From the NCBI GenBank assembly GCA_021495925.1, contig JAKEKT010000014.1:310001-374000 (forward strand): 64,000 nucleotides of DNA, read 5' to 3'. This document shows positions 43,023 to 54,067 of the stretch, piece after piece. The notes under the pieces were generated by a model. It searched no databases, was not told where the DNA came from, and worked only from the letters and a program-made list of their open reading frames with translations. This stretch comes from Diplodia intermedia (Eukaryota; Ascomycota; Dothideomycetes; Botryosphaeriales; Botryosphaeriaceae). Position numbers and translations under genes: made by a program. Each line of letters opens with the position of its first letter. Positions within the stretch are counted from its first letter, which is position 1.

Positions 43023-44810
43023 ATGGTCAGGCACAGCTCACAGGAATCTTTCCTTCTTCGTGACTCAATGGGATCTCCAAGGAAGCTGGGCCCAGTAGAT
43101 GCACACCGGAAAGGCCTACGGCGATTTCTCGCTAGCAACCCAGACATCATTCTCAGCACGCTTGCCGGTCTCGCCTTCAGCATGGCCATTTTCGGCTTCA
43201 CGCTATGGCTGAGCAGACAAACATTTGAATGTCCGGGCTGGGCCAATGATTGCGACGTCCAAGCCTCGGTCACGGACATGGTGGAGGACCTTGGATTGGT
43301 CCAGGGCATCATCGCCGCGGTGTATGCTGTTTCCCTGGCCGGCCCGGTTTATACAGCATGCGCCCTTGGGGAGGCAGCTGTGTGGCCAATCTTGAACAAG
43401 CAAGCAAAGACTTTGAAAGAGCTGGACTCCTTCCTATCCGCCGCTCGTGGATCCATCGCATCATTGCCTCTGGCGTACATGGCCACCCGCTCCATGGAAG
43501 CCCTCGTAGTGGTCCTATGCATCACCATTGCCACAATTACCCCCTTGTCCGGCTCACCCATCGTCGGATATGCCTACACTCGACGCGACGTGGTAACCGA
43601 GTATACCAGCACTTACATGGTTGGAGGAGTCCTGCGGAACAAGTTCATTCAGAAGAATCCACCGATTCGACTCCCTGCTGCCGCCTCCCAAGCTTTCAAC
43701 CTTTACACGTCTTGGTCTAGTAACCTATCCTCTGAGGCGTTGCCAAATTTCCGAGAGTTCATCGTCAACCGCAACCAGCTGGCCGAGCGGGGACAGATGT
43801 CAGCCAATGCCGTGAAGGTCGAGAAGAGTCTAAAGTGCAGTGGCCATGCTGTCAAGTTAAGGGACCACGACAAAGTCTCCGTTACAGCGGACACCAACAT
43901 GGGCAGCAACAGCAATAGCAGCAATACCACGCTTATCAGAATCCAGCCCGTCCTCACCGTATGGGTCGATGACATCCAATACGTGAGCGAGACCAGGACC
44001 ATCTCGACCCTTGTTTTCGCAGCCATCAATGGCACCATCGAGAACGGCGAGTTTTCCGAGCCAACGGAAGAAATGAAGCAGGACAACTACACGGGCCTGT
44101 CAGCCGTAGCCTGTGAGGTGGATGTCAATCTGGTCAACTCCTCATTCGAGATTGGCAGTGGGACGTCGAATTTCACAACTGTGTCCCGTCTGGACATGCT
44201 GGATGGGCCTACCGAGCCAGATTCTCCATATGGTGCTCTCGGCGACATGGCCGCATGGTTTGGAGCTGCACCATCAATCATGGGTCTCAGCGTCCATGGA
44301 GCGCAACCAATGTTCGTGGATTCAACGCCACTGCCAAAGGCATATGCCACCTGGATTGGGCCGCAAGCCCCCCATTGGAAACTTGAGACGCTTCGCAATT
44401 TCATCAACGTCAGCTCAGGGGCCTTGGCCACGTCTCTACACTCCATGGAAGGCAGCGATGGGCCACGCAACGGATCGGTGAGCAATACCCTGCTATCGCG
44501 AAAGGCTATGAAAAGATTGGATCCTTCGCGGGTGTATTACCTGCTGATCCCGCCTTTGGTACTGTTGGCTATCATCGGCTCACTGGCTTCCTGGAGTCAC
44601 TGGATTCACAAACGTGCAAACATCCCCATCATGCGTTTGGCCCACGTTTCCGAGGTAATTAAGAGTTCACAGACGGCAGACATTCTGGAGCCGGCCAGTG
44701 AGGATGCGAAGGTACCGAATGAACCATCCAGCCTGAGAAGGATCAAGGTCAAGTACGGGGTTGCGTCCGGTGGAATTGTCGGGTTTGGCGAGAGCGTGGA
44801 AAACTTCTGA
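43023..44810 (+). CDS. Fungal multi-pass membrane protein with glycosylated ectodomain, function unknown
   Basis: Intron-less, 595 aa, starting at an ATG in a good context (caaccATGG). A basic cytosolic N-terminus precedes TM1 (IILSTLAGLAFSMAIFGFTL, about residues 42-62). Two more hydrophobic segments follow at about 95-125 (GLVQGIIAAVYAVSLAGPVY) and 145-180. A large region (about 200-505), probably extracytosolic, has many N-glycosylation sequons (NLSS, NSSN, NTT, NGT, NYT, NSS, NVS) and Cys residues. A last TM (YYLLIPPLVLLAIIGSLASW) leads to a cytosolic tail. This layout is common in a poorly described Pezizomycotina protein family. I do not recognise a function. Confidence 0.85.
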   Translation: MVRHSSQESFLLRDSMGSPRKLGPVDAHRKGLRRFLASNPDIILSTLAGLAFSMAIFGFTLWLSRQTFECPGWANDCDVQASVTDMVEDLGLVQGIIAAVYAVSLAGPVYTACALGEAAVWPILNKQAKTLKELDSFLSAARGSIASLPLAYMATRSMEALVVVLCITIATITPLSGSPIVGYAYTRRDVVTEYTSTYMVGGVLRNKFIQKNPPIRLPAAASQAFNLYTSWSSNLSSEALPNFREFIVNRNQLAERGQMSANAVKVEKSLKCSGHAVKLRDHDKVSVTADTNMGSNSNSSNTTLIRIQPVLTVWVDDIQYVSETRTISTLVFAAINGTIENGEFSEPTEEMKQDNYTGLSAVACEVDVNLVNSSFEIGSGTSNFTTVSRLDMLDGPTEPDSPYGALGDMAAWFGAAPSIMGLSVHGAQPMFVDSTPLPKAYATWIGPQAPHWKLETLRNFINVSSGALATSLHSMEGSDGPRNGSVSNTLLSRKAMKRLDPSRVYYLLIPPLVLLAIIGSLASWSHWIHKRANIPIMRLAHVSEVIKSSQTADILEPASEDAKVPNEPSSLRRIKVKYGVASGGIVGFGESVENF

Positions 44811-45291
44811 GCTTGCATTATCGGCGTCTGGACAGCGTGTATATTCATTGTAGAGAAACGAAGCCAATCAAGATCGTCCGATCGGGGAGTTGCGAGATTC
44901 TCGGCAGGTCACAGCGAATTGTCGCTCGATCAGGCTAGCATGATAACGTAATGACATAACAGATCGCCCGCACCTGCCCAAGCAGGCAAGAGGGGAGGGC
45001 CACAGAGCGGTACCCGCTTTGCTGGACGCTCTGCCAGTGCTCTATCATCACTTTTCCCCGCAATCCGTGACGGCAAAGAACACACAATGCTCTCAGGCCG
45101 GTGTGCCGACGGCGTCTGCGGCGTCTACGGCGTCGGGTCGACGCTCGATGCGGCCGACGGCGAGCTGATAACGGCCACATAGGCCCACCTCGACTCCGCA
45201 TTTCGGTGCAGCCGCCTTCGCTCGCCGGCCGTTTATATCTTGCGCGTGCTTGTTTGGCTTCCTCATATCCAACCTCTCCTAGCTTGCAGCC
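44811..45291. other. Promoter of the agmatinase-like gene
   Basis: About 480 bp. It contains a short imperfect GGCGTCTGCGGCGTCTACGG repeat tract near 45110-45140 and a TATA-like tttatatc at 45232-45239, about 55 bp before the ATG. No gene. Confidence 0.5.
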
Positions 45292-46669
45292 ATGCACGTT
45301 TCACTGCTGGCGCTCAGCTGCGCCGCCTCGCTGCCGCTGACGGCTGTTGCCCATGCCGGCCACCACCATGATAGGGAGCCCGTTGACATGAAGGCCTTGG
45401 AGGAGAAATGGGGCACTGATGTAAACACCCTCCGACTGATGTTGAACACGCGCTGATGGCTCGGCCAGTGGGGCTTCTCGGGAATCTCAACCTTTGCCCA
45501 TCTCCCGCACGTGAAGTGCCTGACTGATCCGGAAGTCGACTTTGATATTGGTATCATTGGTGCTCCCTTTGACACCGCTGTAAGCTACAGACCGGGTAAG
45601 TGCATTCCCCTCACACATCTCCTTTCTTTGGTGACGCTGCGCGGGCTGTTCTGCTACTCTGGAGAAGAGCACAACTGTATACAACACCCTCCAATCTGAC
45701 TGACGTGGCGCAGGCGCCCGCTTCGGACCACGAGCCATCCGGGCAGGCTCCGCGCGGCAGACGTCGTTCCGCGGCTTCAACCCGCGGGCGGGCATGAACC
45801 CGTACACATCGTGGGCCAAGGTGCTCGACTGCGGCGACATCCCGGTGACGCCGTTCGACAACGCGCTGGCGCTGCGGCAGATGAGCGAGGCCTTCGTCGA
45901 GCTGGGCAAGCGGTCGCCGTCGCCCGGCTCCGCGGGCTCGTCGTCGGCGTACCGGGCCAAGTCGAAGCTGCTGACGCTGGGCGGCGACCACAGCATCGCG
46001 CTGCCGGCCCTGCGCGCCCTGCACCGGATCCACGGCCGCCCCATCGCCGTCGTGCACTTCGACGCCCACCTCGACACCTGGCACCCGGCCAGGTACCCGT
46101 CCGCCTGGATCGACCCGGACGACCCCTCGACCCAGTCCTTCTTCAACCACGGCTCCATGTTCTGGCTCGCGTCGACCGAGGGCCTCGTCGCCAACGGGTC
46201 GAGCGTGCACGCCGGCCTGCGCACCCGTCTGTCCGGCGACGACGACGCCGACTGGGTCAACGACGCGGCCCAGGGCTGGCACCGCATCGCCGCCGACGAC
46301 ATCGACGACATCGGCACCCGCGGCGTCATCGACAACATCCTCGAGAACGTCGGCACCGAGGCCCCCGTCTACCTGTCCATCGACATCGACGTCATCGACC
46401 CCGGCATGGCACCCGCCACCGGCACCCCCGAGCCCGGCGGCTGGACCACCCGCGAGCTGATCCGCATCCTGCGCGGCATCGAGTCGCTGAACGTCGTCGG
46501 CGCCGACATCGTCGAGGTCAGCCCCGCCTACGACGGGCCGGCCGAGAGCACCGCCCTCGCCGCTGCCCAGGTCGGCTACGAGATCCTCACTAGCATGGTG
46601 AAAAGGGGTTTGTTGGACCAGGGCAAGGTCGACGAGGCTAAGAAGGATGAGAAGAAGGATGAGTTGTGA
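45292..46669 (+). CDS. Agmatinase/ureohydrolase-family enzyme with signal peptide and C-terminal KDEL
   Basis: Mn-dependent ureohydrolase (arginase/agmatinase fold); the likely reaction is agmatine to putrescine plus urea, but related fungal enzymes use other guanidino compounds. Three exons: 45292-45420, 45469-45595 and 45714-46669, giving 403 aa. The N-terminus MHVSLLALSCAASLPLTAVA is a signal peptide followed by AGHHHD. Metal ligands are in LGGDHSIALPAL (about residue 174), VVHFDAHLDTW (about 204) and YLSIDIDVIDPGMAP (about 307); GARFGPRAIR is rebuilt across intron 2. The chain ends KKDEKKDEL, an ER-retrieval KDEL. Signal peptide plus KDEL predicts an ER-lumen location, unusual for an enzyme usually cytosolic or mitochondrial. 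Confidence 0.93.
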
Positions 46670-47252
46670 GCAGGGGGCCGAAGTTGAGGGGCCGTGAATG
46701 GCGACATCTGCCGCGAGGCTGTCCAAGGACATCCTCGGGGATGGGGTCGGAAGAAGAGTTGGGAGACGGCGTATGTGATAGATACGGGGCGCAAGTGGCG
46801 GCGTGAGCTCCGAGGAGGGTCAAGGGTGATGTTTTGCTGTTGTAACGAATCTGGGACGATGCCATGACCAAAATTGTAAAAGAGATCAGAGAGATACGGT
46901 ATGCTACAATATCAGCGCTTGGTGACAATGAGAGCTTCGGTGAAGCCACACAGCCCTGCTTGAGCCCAGCCATGTAAGCGAACCTCTGGCTAGCCAATTC
47001 GGCTGCCCCCTGTCTGAGCAAATATGAACATCTCAAACGAACAGGGCAACTTGGAAGTTTTCGTCTATTGGAAGGAATCACGCGTACGCTCATAAATCAG
47101 AACGTCGAACCCAGGGAACACCGGGGAATAAGTAAGAAGTATGCCAGCAAAATCCGCCGAAAAGCCAACGCCAATCCTCCGGTAAGCCGTAGCGCAGTGT
47201 ATGTGACATTGGGAAGTGAGAATCATAGGGGGGGAGTGCGCTGCTGCTGCGT
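46670..47252. other. Convergent 3' spacer
   Basis: About 580 bp between the agmatinase-like and VPS24 stop codons. Nothing recognised. Confidence 0.5.
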
Positions 47253-47999
47253 TTAGCTCTTGAGAGCCTCCAGTCTGCCGCGCATTGCGCTGAGCATCTC
47301 CTCGGGATCCTCCTCCTCTTCTTCCGCAGCAGCAGGCTGGCTTGGCAGTTGCAGGTCCTGCTGAGGCTCCTGGGCTTGGGAGATCTTGTCCTTCAGAACC
47401 TCGCTGAGGACCTTGTCAACCTCCGACTCGGCCTCGTCGTCCTCGCCCTCCAGCAGCTCGGTCTCAGGCATCGAGTCGCCGACCATCTCCTCGATGATGC
47501 CGGCCTTGACGAGCTCCTGGCTGAGTTCACGCATGGTGCCGGTCAGCTCGGGGAGGCGCACGAGGGTGTTGACGTCCTTCATGATGCCGGTGGAGGCGCG
47601 GATGCTGCCTTCGATCTTGCGCACGGAGAAGGCTTCGTTGACCTGCATCGACACGCTCTGCAGCTGGGCCTTGCTGGTGTGCAGGCGCGAGCTCTGCTTG
47701 CGCACGCGGATCAGCTCCTTTGCGAAGACACGTGTGTCCTGGGCGGCCTGCTTGGCCATGGCCGGGTTGCGCTGGGCGCGCTTCGAGGCCTGGACGATGT
47801 AGCTCTTGGTCTTCTGCTCGGCCTGCTTCAGCTGCATGATGTCGCGGTCGAGCTTGCGCACGTTCTGGCGGACGAGGGCGTTGCATTTCCGTTTCTTTGC
47901 TTGATGTTAGAGTGCGGCTGCGCGGGTGGTGGTCGGGCGGGCGTGACCGACTTGCTCTTCGGGCGTGGGCTTCCACAAGAACGACTTGATGGTCTCCAT
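47253..47999 (-). CDS. VPS24: ESCRT-III subunit Vps24/CHMP3
   Basis: Core ESCRT-III subunit that caps Snf7 filaments during multivesicular-body formation. Two exons in gene order, 47999-47952 and 47894-47253, giving 229 aa. Exon 1 has only 16 codons, METIKSFLWKPTPEEQ, and splicing joins it to KRKCNALVRQNVRKLDRDI, the expected basic N-terminal helix. Then come KSYIVQASKRAQRN, the coiled-coil core and an acidic linker. The C-terminal EMLSAMRGRLEALKS is a MIM1 motif for binding the Vps4 MIT domain. The intron is GTCGGT...CAAAG with a CTAAC branch. It shares an upstream region with SBA1. Confidence 0.95.
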
Positions 48000-48618
48000 G
48001 GCGCGCGGCGGGGCGGCGGCGGGGGCCGAAGTGCGCAGCAGGAGGGAGCGGAGGCGGACGAGAGGCAGAGGGTGGTTGCAATGGGCCGGCGGGCGCGATC
48101 GGGGGTGGGCCTGGAGGTAGACTGGCGCATGTGCTGGTGCCGGTGCCTGGCAGTCGGGGCGGCGTCACCGCGCGCGGGCGGTGGTGGGAGGCTCTGGGCT
48201 CTGGCTGGGCGCGGGTGCGGTCCAAGCGCAGAGGGTCTTGGTGACGTTTGCGCTGGGCAAGCACGCAAGCTCGCGGCGGGGCAGCAGCTTTGCTTGGGAT
48301 TGTACGGGCGTGCGCTGGCTGCGGCTGGCCGGATTGCTCCAGCATGCAGTGGCCAGGCTTTGCGGCCGCGTCCATGCGCGTCGGCCCGCGCGTTCTTTCA
48401 GTGCGCAGCTGGCAGTGTTGTTCCTGGTGTCGATTTCTACTGCCTTCTACAGCAATCCTCAGCCTTGTGCGCTAGCGAGCCTGCCTCTACAACTTCCACG
48501 GGCAGCTTCCTGTCCGCCCCAGCACCATTGCAGACTCAACCTACCCACCCCATCACCACTTCCATCTCCGCCCTCTCGCTACCGAGGCCGCCGCAAATCC
48601 AACTGCCTCTACACAATC
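48000..48618. promoter_or_regulatory. Divergent promoter region of VPS24 and SBA1
   Basis: 619 bp between head-to-head starts. A long plus-strand frame crosses it and VPS24, but it is antisense to VPS24 codons and has no motif. No heat-shock element array (nGAAn repeats) is evident. Confidence 0.5.
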
Positions 48619-49550
48619 ATGTCGCAGACTCTGACTCCCGAAGGTACGAGCTCCCCACCAATCACACCGGCCCCGTCGCATTCCTCGTCCGCGCAGCTGT
48701 GCTGGCATTGCGCAGCCCGCCTGTCAGTCGGCGCCGCCGATGAGCTTGGGGCGCGATAGCTGTCCGCCACACAGCTCCATTGCCCTCTTGCTCGCGTCGC
48801 CGTCGCGCCCTCGGCCCTCGAGATGCATGACGCACAACCCATGCTAACGTTCCTGCCGCAGTGCTCTGGGCCCAGCGCTCGTCGGCCACCGACCCTGAGC
48901 GCAACCACGTCTTCCTGACCATTTCGGCCCCGGATGTGCCCAAGGACAAGATGACGCTGGACGTCCAGCCCACCAAGGTCGCCTTCACCGGCCACTCGGA
49001 GTTGAAGAACGTCGACTACAAGGCCGAGCTCGAGCTGTTCGCCGAGATCGTCCCCGAGGAGTCCAAGATCAACCACACCGGCAAGAACATCGAGATGGTC
49101 TTGCGCAAGAAGGATCTCAAGGAGGAGTTCTGGCCTCGCCTGCTCAAGGAGAGCAAAAAGTTGCACTTCCTGAAGACCGATTTCGACAAGGTACGCAACC
49201 TACCTTAAGCCCGTTGGAACATCTTCGGGCATTAGCAACCTGTACACTAACTCGAGCTCTTCTAGTGGGTCGACGAGGATGAACAGGACGAGGCTGCCGA
49301 CGAGGATATGCTCGCAAACATGGGTGGCATGCCGCCGGGTATGGGTGCCGGCGGCCCGGGCGGCGACGGTGGCTTCGGCGGCATCGACTTCTCCAAGCTG
49401 GGTGGCGGTGCCGGTGGCATGCCCGACCTGAGTGCCCTTGGTGGTGGTGGCGCCGGCGAAGCCGAGGAAGGCTCTGACGACGACGAGGACATGCCCGAGC
49501 TCGAGGGTGACGACAAGGCCGCCGCCGGTGCCACCAAGGCAAGTTCGTAG
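48619..49550 (+). CDS. SBA1: Hsp90 co-chaperone p23/Sba1 (CS domain)
   Basis: Binds the ATP-bound Hsp90 dimer and slows ATP hydrolysis, stabilising client complexes. Three exons: 48619-48643, 48862-49190 and 49266-49550, giving 212 aa. Exon 1 holds just MSQTLTPE. After a 218-nt intron the CS domain runs from VLWAQRSSATDPERNHVFLT through LDVQPTKVAFTGHS and INHTGKNIEMVLRKKDLKEE to the conserved FWPRLLKESKKLHFLKTDF and DKWVDEDEQD. The C-terminal half is Gly/Met-rich (GGMPPGMGAGGPGG) and acidic, as in yeast Sba1. Confidence 0.95.
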
Positions 49551-50590
49551 GCCTACGATGGACCGGTCTTGAATTCGCGCAAACGTGGAGTTGTGTTTGA
49601 GCAGGGGTCTGCGGTCGTATCTAGCGATTTTGAATCGATGCCAGAGAAAAAGAGAGAGCTTGAATCGAATCGAGCAGGCATTGAAAAGGACTTTTGGAGA
49701 GGGTGCAATGAGGAGGAGGAAGGCTCATGGAGAGGAACCGGACGGTTTTGAGTTTGGGAAGGCGGTGAGAAGCTGAGGACGGCAATGCAACATCGACTCA
49801 TGACTGATGACATAATTGCTGCCGGGTGTATCGTTTTGAAGCACAACAGTCAAGCACCAGGGCCTTGGACGACACCCATCGCTTTCTCCAACTCACACCT
49901 GCTCAAGCTTTCCGTCCTTTCTTCAGCATTCAAGGAAAACCGCCGGGTAGATGTGGCATATTAAATACTCTCTCAGACAAATGAAGTTATGACAAAACGT
50001 CTCTTTCAACCATATACATGGCTCATCCCACCGCTTTTTGGTGACATTCCTAGCCTAACTTGGACTTTCTCGCTCTTCTTGCACACAAGGCGAACAGGTT
50101 TCTAAATGCGAGGCTCGGGTGACTCTGAAGCATGGTAAAACAAATGATGTACCCCACAAGATCTCACGAATCACAGCCAACGCGATATGGACGCAGCCTG
50201 AGACACAGCAAACTACCGAACCATAGGCGATTTGTGATGATCTTGTACTTAATTTTTTTCGCTCGAAAATACCATCTCTACCGATCTTTTTTGTACTGCT
50301 CCCGCTTTCCAACAACAAGACAGAGAGGCAGAAAGGTCTGCAGCGACAGATGACCGGGGAAAGCGGGTTATCTATCGCCGTGACATTGTGCCATGGACCA
50401 ACGTCAAGACACACCTGCACGGATAAATCCTCACATCCCCCTACACGCGGGTAACTCTCAGCCGCCGTTCCATTTGCCAACGGCTCTCGGCACGCTCCTG
50501 TAGCATGCAAGTGCCGCAAAGGCGACAACTCGTCCGTCCGCAATGCTTGCAGTGAAGAACAGATACGCCTCCCATGCAGCAGAAGAAAGT
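49551..50590. other. Convergent 3' spacer
   Basis: About 1.04 kb between the SBA1 and NAT1 stop codons. Frames on both strands have no recognisable motif; no tRNA or repeat. Confidence 0.45.
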
Positions 50591-53268
50591 TTAGAAGACA
50601 GCTTCCGGCCACTTCTTGCTGGCCTCCTCCTCAAATCTCTTCAAGACATCTTCCTCACTGCCCCATTCCCGAAGCGAGTCCCGCATGGCGCGGGCGTCTT
50701 CCAAAGTGAAGGTGACATCGTCCTTGGACAGAAGGCGTAGGGCCTCGATCTCATTCGCGATGCCGCTCTTCTTGGGGTCTAGCGCAAAGCGTGCCTTGTA
50801 GCCTGCCAACATGTGCGCTGCACTGTTGGAATGTTTCTTAAGGTAGGCCGCGTTGAAGGCTGCGGGCGAAGTGCCACTTGGGATGATGGTGAAGCTGCTG
50901 TCGATCACGGCTTTCACTGGGCCCTCGAGCTTTTCGCCCTCCGGAAGAGTGTTGACTTTAAAAGGTCAGTGACCTTCTCCTCATTGGCCAAGGGTGTTTG
51001 AATCTCGGGACTAAACTTACGAGTATGCTTGAAGCGCACAGTCTGGTGGTGCAAGGTCGGGTTCTCCGGGTCAATCTCATGGGCTGAGCGCAGACACTTG
51101 AGCGCAAGAAGCCATTTTCCTATGCGAGTGGATGGTCAGTCGGCTATCAAACATACAACATCAGGCTGCAAGGTTGTACTCACTCCTGCGGAAGAAGACC
51201 TCAAAACCGACGTTCTGTGCTTCAATGGTTTTGGGGCTGCTATGAAGCAAGGGGCTGACGTATTTCATTGCATCTTCCAACGGAGAAGTCGTCTCCCGGA
51301 GTGCAACACCCTGAGGGTCGGTATCTTCCTTCTTAGGCACGCCTTCAGCATCGACCGCGGGCTTAGCGGGCGATTTCTTTTCTTCCTTCGGTTTCTTGGT
51401 CTTCTTGCCAGTTGTACCGTTCGTTTGGGGCGTCGCAAGCTCTGGCTTGTCGTGTAGGAGGGTGTAAATCTTGATGGCAGAGACGGCAGCGCGGGTGTAG
51501 AAGGGGTGCGCGCGAAGGCCATCCTCCCACCTAACCATGTCCACGTACGCTCGGATCTGGCCCTTGCGAAGAGAGAATGTGTGGAAGTCGAACTGGTCTT
51601 CTTCCCAAACGCCGAAAATATCGTGAATGGCCTGGAAGCGCTTGAGCGCAAGGCCGAGCTCACCCTGTCTGAAGTAGGCCTCGCCGTCCTCGATGAGGTA
51701 CCACATGCACTGCATGTCGTGCAGGTCACCCAATGCGCCTCCCACGGCCTCGTTGCGGGTGAACTTACTCATCGTGTCGATGGCCTTCTCGTTTTCATTG
51801 TTGCGCAGCTGGTACTTGGCGCACTTGGTGTTGATGTATCGGTCCTTCTCATCCAGCTCCCTGGCTTCGTTCATGATCTGGGCAGCCTTCTGAGTGTTTC
51901 CGTAGTGCTTCCATACACGAGCCTTGGTCATGGTGTAGTCAACAAACTTAGGATCCAGCTCAATCGCACGGTCAATGTAGTCCAAAGCCTTGGCCAGATC
52001 GCGACTAAGATGGTAGTTGTAATGCTGGGCAAGGAAGTAGAGAACGGCGGGCGTGAAACGGTCCGTGGACTCGCCGTTGGCCTCCTTGTGCTCCTCCGAC
52101 TCATAGCCAAGCACCAAGTCTTCTATGGCCTTCTTCTTTGCTGGGTCCTGGTACAATGCCTTGACGTTGTTGAAGGTCGACGGCACACCCTTACCAAGCA
52201 TCCGTCTAAGATAGCCGTCGGCGGCGGCGCGGAACTTGTCGCCTGGCGGACATTAGTCGCACTTCATGGCTGCAGAACGAAAAAAAAAAAAAACCAAACA
52301 AACCTTCCAGGAAATCGAGCGGTACTCTGGTAGGAGCATCATATCTCGGGTTCTTGTCCGCGTAGGATTTGTACATCTCAAGAAGCTTGTCGACGTTCTC
52401 GCCGTTGGAACGATCGAGGCCGAGAGACTTCTCGAGGCCGTCATAATAGGCGCGGTACTCGGCGTTGCGCTCAAGAAGCTCGCGGTAGGCCTGTTCAGCC
52501 TCCGGCTTGCGGTCCAGCTCCAGAAGGTATTGAGCACGAAGCTCCATAACAGCGGCCCTGTCGGCATTGGCCTTGTATATGGAGTCGAGGTGCTTCAGGG
52601 CGGCCTCGAAATCCCCCTTCTCGCCCATGACAGTGTTTTTGTACAGAGCGGCTTCGGAGTGCTCGATGTCGGAGCGCGGGGGCGGGGTCTTCAGCGTCTG
52701 CTCGTAGCGCTCGAGGATGTCAATGGCTTCGGAGAGCTGGCCGGCGAGGTGGAAAGCGACGGCCAGGGCGGTCCAGTTCTGGCGCATTTGGGGGCGGGCC
52801 TTGAGCATGGCGCGGCGGCTCTCGATGTATCCCTGGTAGTCGCGGACCTGGATCTGCAGGGTGGCCAAATCGCGCTGGATCTGCAGCGACTCGGGCTCGA
52901 GGCGCAGAGCAAACTTGTAGGCCTTGATGGCCTCGTCGTAGTTTTTGGCAGAGCGGTACAGAATGCCGTAGACGTGCCAGCAGATGTGCGACTTGACGTC
53001 GTTCTTGAGGGCGACCTTGGCCAGAGCAAAGGCCTCGTCGGCCTGGCCCTGAGAATTGAGGATCAGGGCCTTCATGGCCTGGGTGTCGCCATGGTTGGGC
53101 GTCTTCTTCAAGATCTGCTCGGCAGCCTTAATACCTGGGGCGCAAGTCAGCTCAGCGGCGGGGCAGGCTGGCGGCCGGGGGCGCACCCTTCTTGTATTGC
53201 TTGGTCTCGTAGTTCTTGACCAGCTGGCGGAACAGCGAGTTCTCCTTGGAGCTCAGCGGCTGCGGCAT
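50591..53268 (-). CDS. NAT1: N-terminal acetyltransferase A auxiliary subunit Nat1/Naa15
   Basis: Ribosome-anchoring TPR scaffold of NatA, holding the catalytic Ard1/Naa10. Five exons in gene order: 53268-53187, 53134-52304, 52242-51184, 51119-51021 and 50955-50591, giving 811 aa (the family is 830-870). The start MPQPLSSKENSLFRQLVKNY and the join YKKG-IKAAEQILKKTPNHG are diagnostic. TPR-type helices fill residues 30-560, for example HVYGILYRSAKNYDEAIKAY and DLAKALDYIDRAIELDPKF. Then come KWLLALKCLRSAHEIDPENP and a C-terminal helical part ending SKKWPEAVF. A Lys-rich insert (KKTKKPKEEKKSPAKP) marks the usual disordered loop. The second intron contains a 13-A run. The penultimate intron uses an AAAG acceptor. 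Confidence 0.95.
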
Positions 53269-54067
53269 GGCGGCGGCTGGTGCTGGGGCGCAGCTCAGAG
53301 CGGAGCAGCTGTGTTCGGAGGAGCGGTCGCGTGGGCGGGGCGGAGGAGAGGGACGGAAGAAGTGGGCGGGTGGAGTGCACTCAGACAATCATCTGCACCG
53401 GCGCCCGTTGGTCGCTGGAGATTGGCCTGGATGGCAGCTGTGGCAGAGGCTCTGGCCAGGTGGATGCTGCAGCTTCGAGGGCGGCGTGATGGGAGAGATC
53501 GTTTCGCCCGCAAGCGCCCGCAGTTCTTCCGCTTCGCACGTCACTGTCGCCGTCCTTAGCCACGACCTCCAGGGCCCCCGAACGCAATTTCGCTTCCCAT
53601 GTGACAAAATACTGCATGCCAGGGAGGAACGACATATTTCTGCCTGCACAAAGGCCTGGATGATGGTTGAAAGCGCCGGTTCCCATCCTTCTTTGGTGCT
53701 TCTTTCTGCAAACCGGACGTGGCGCCCTGGCCTTCTATGCCTCCTATGATAATAATGCCCGTATAAGATCATCCGAGAAAGTCCTCATACTAGTGATAGT
53801 CACGCAGCAGACTCAGCTGGTCTTTGACTATCCCCGAAAAAGGGAGCGAGGCACTGTCAGGAGCACGAGCATCTCGACTGTCGTACATGGACTCATGTCA
53901 TCAAGCCGGCATTTCGGCCGGAGGGCTGTACCAAGCACATATGAATTGAGTAATACGAAAGAGGTGCACTGTTGCGCTGGTCGGGGGTACGCCAAGAACA
54001 CCTCCAAATCCTGTCCATCCCGCGAGTTAAGAACCAATCTAAGCCTAGAGGTAGCCAACAAAGGAAA
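53269..54067. other. NAT1 promoter region and 3' flank of the next gene
   Basis: About 800 bp without a supportable gene. The NAT1-proximal 150 bp are GC-rich. The distal part is AT-richer and is likely the 3' UTR of the mitochondrial-type protein gene. Confidence 0.45.

Noticed and set aside
45611..46732. 373-aa minus-strand frame opposite the agmatinase-like gene
   Set aside because: Antisense shadow of strongly GC3-biased coding sequence.
47349..48743. 464-aa plus-strand frame across VPS24 and the SBA1 promoter
   Set aside because: Antisense to VPS24, and it enters the SBA1 first exon in a different frame. No conserved motif.
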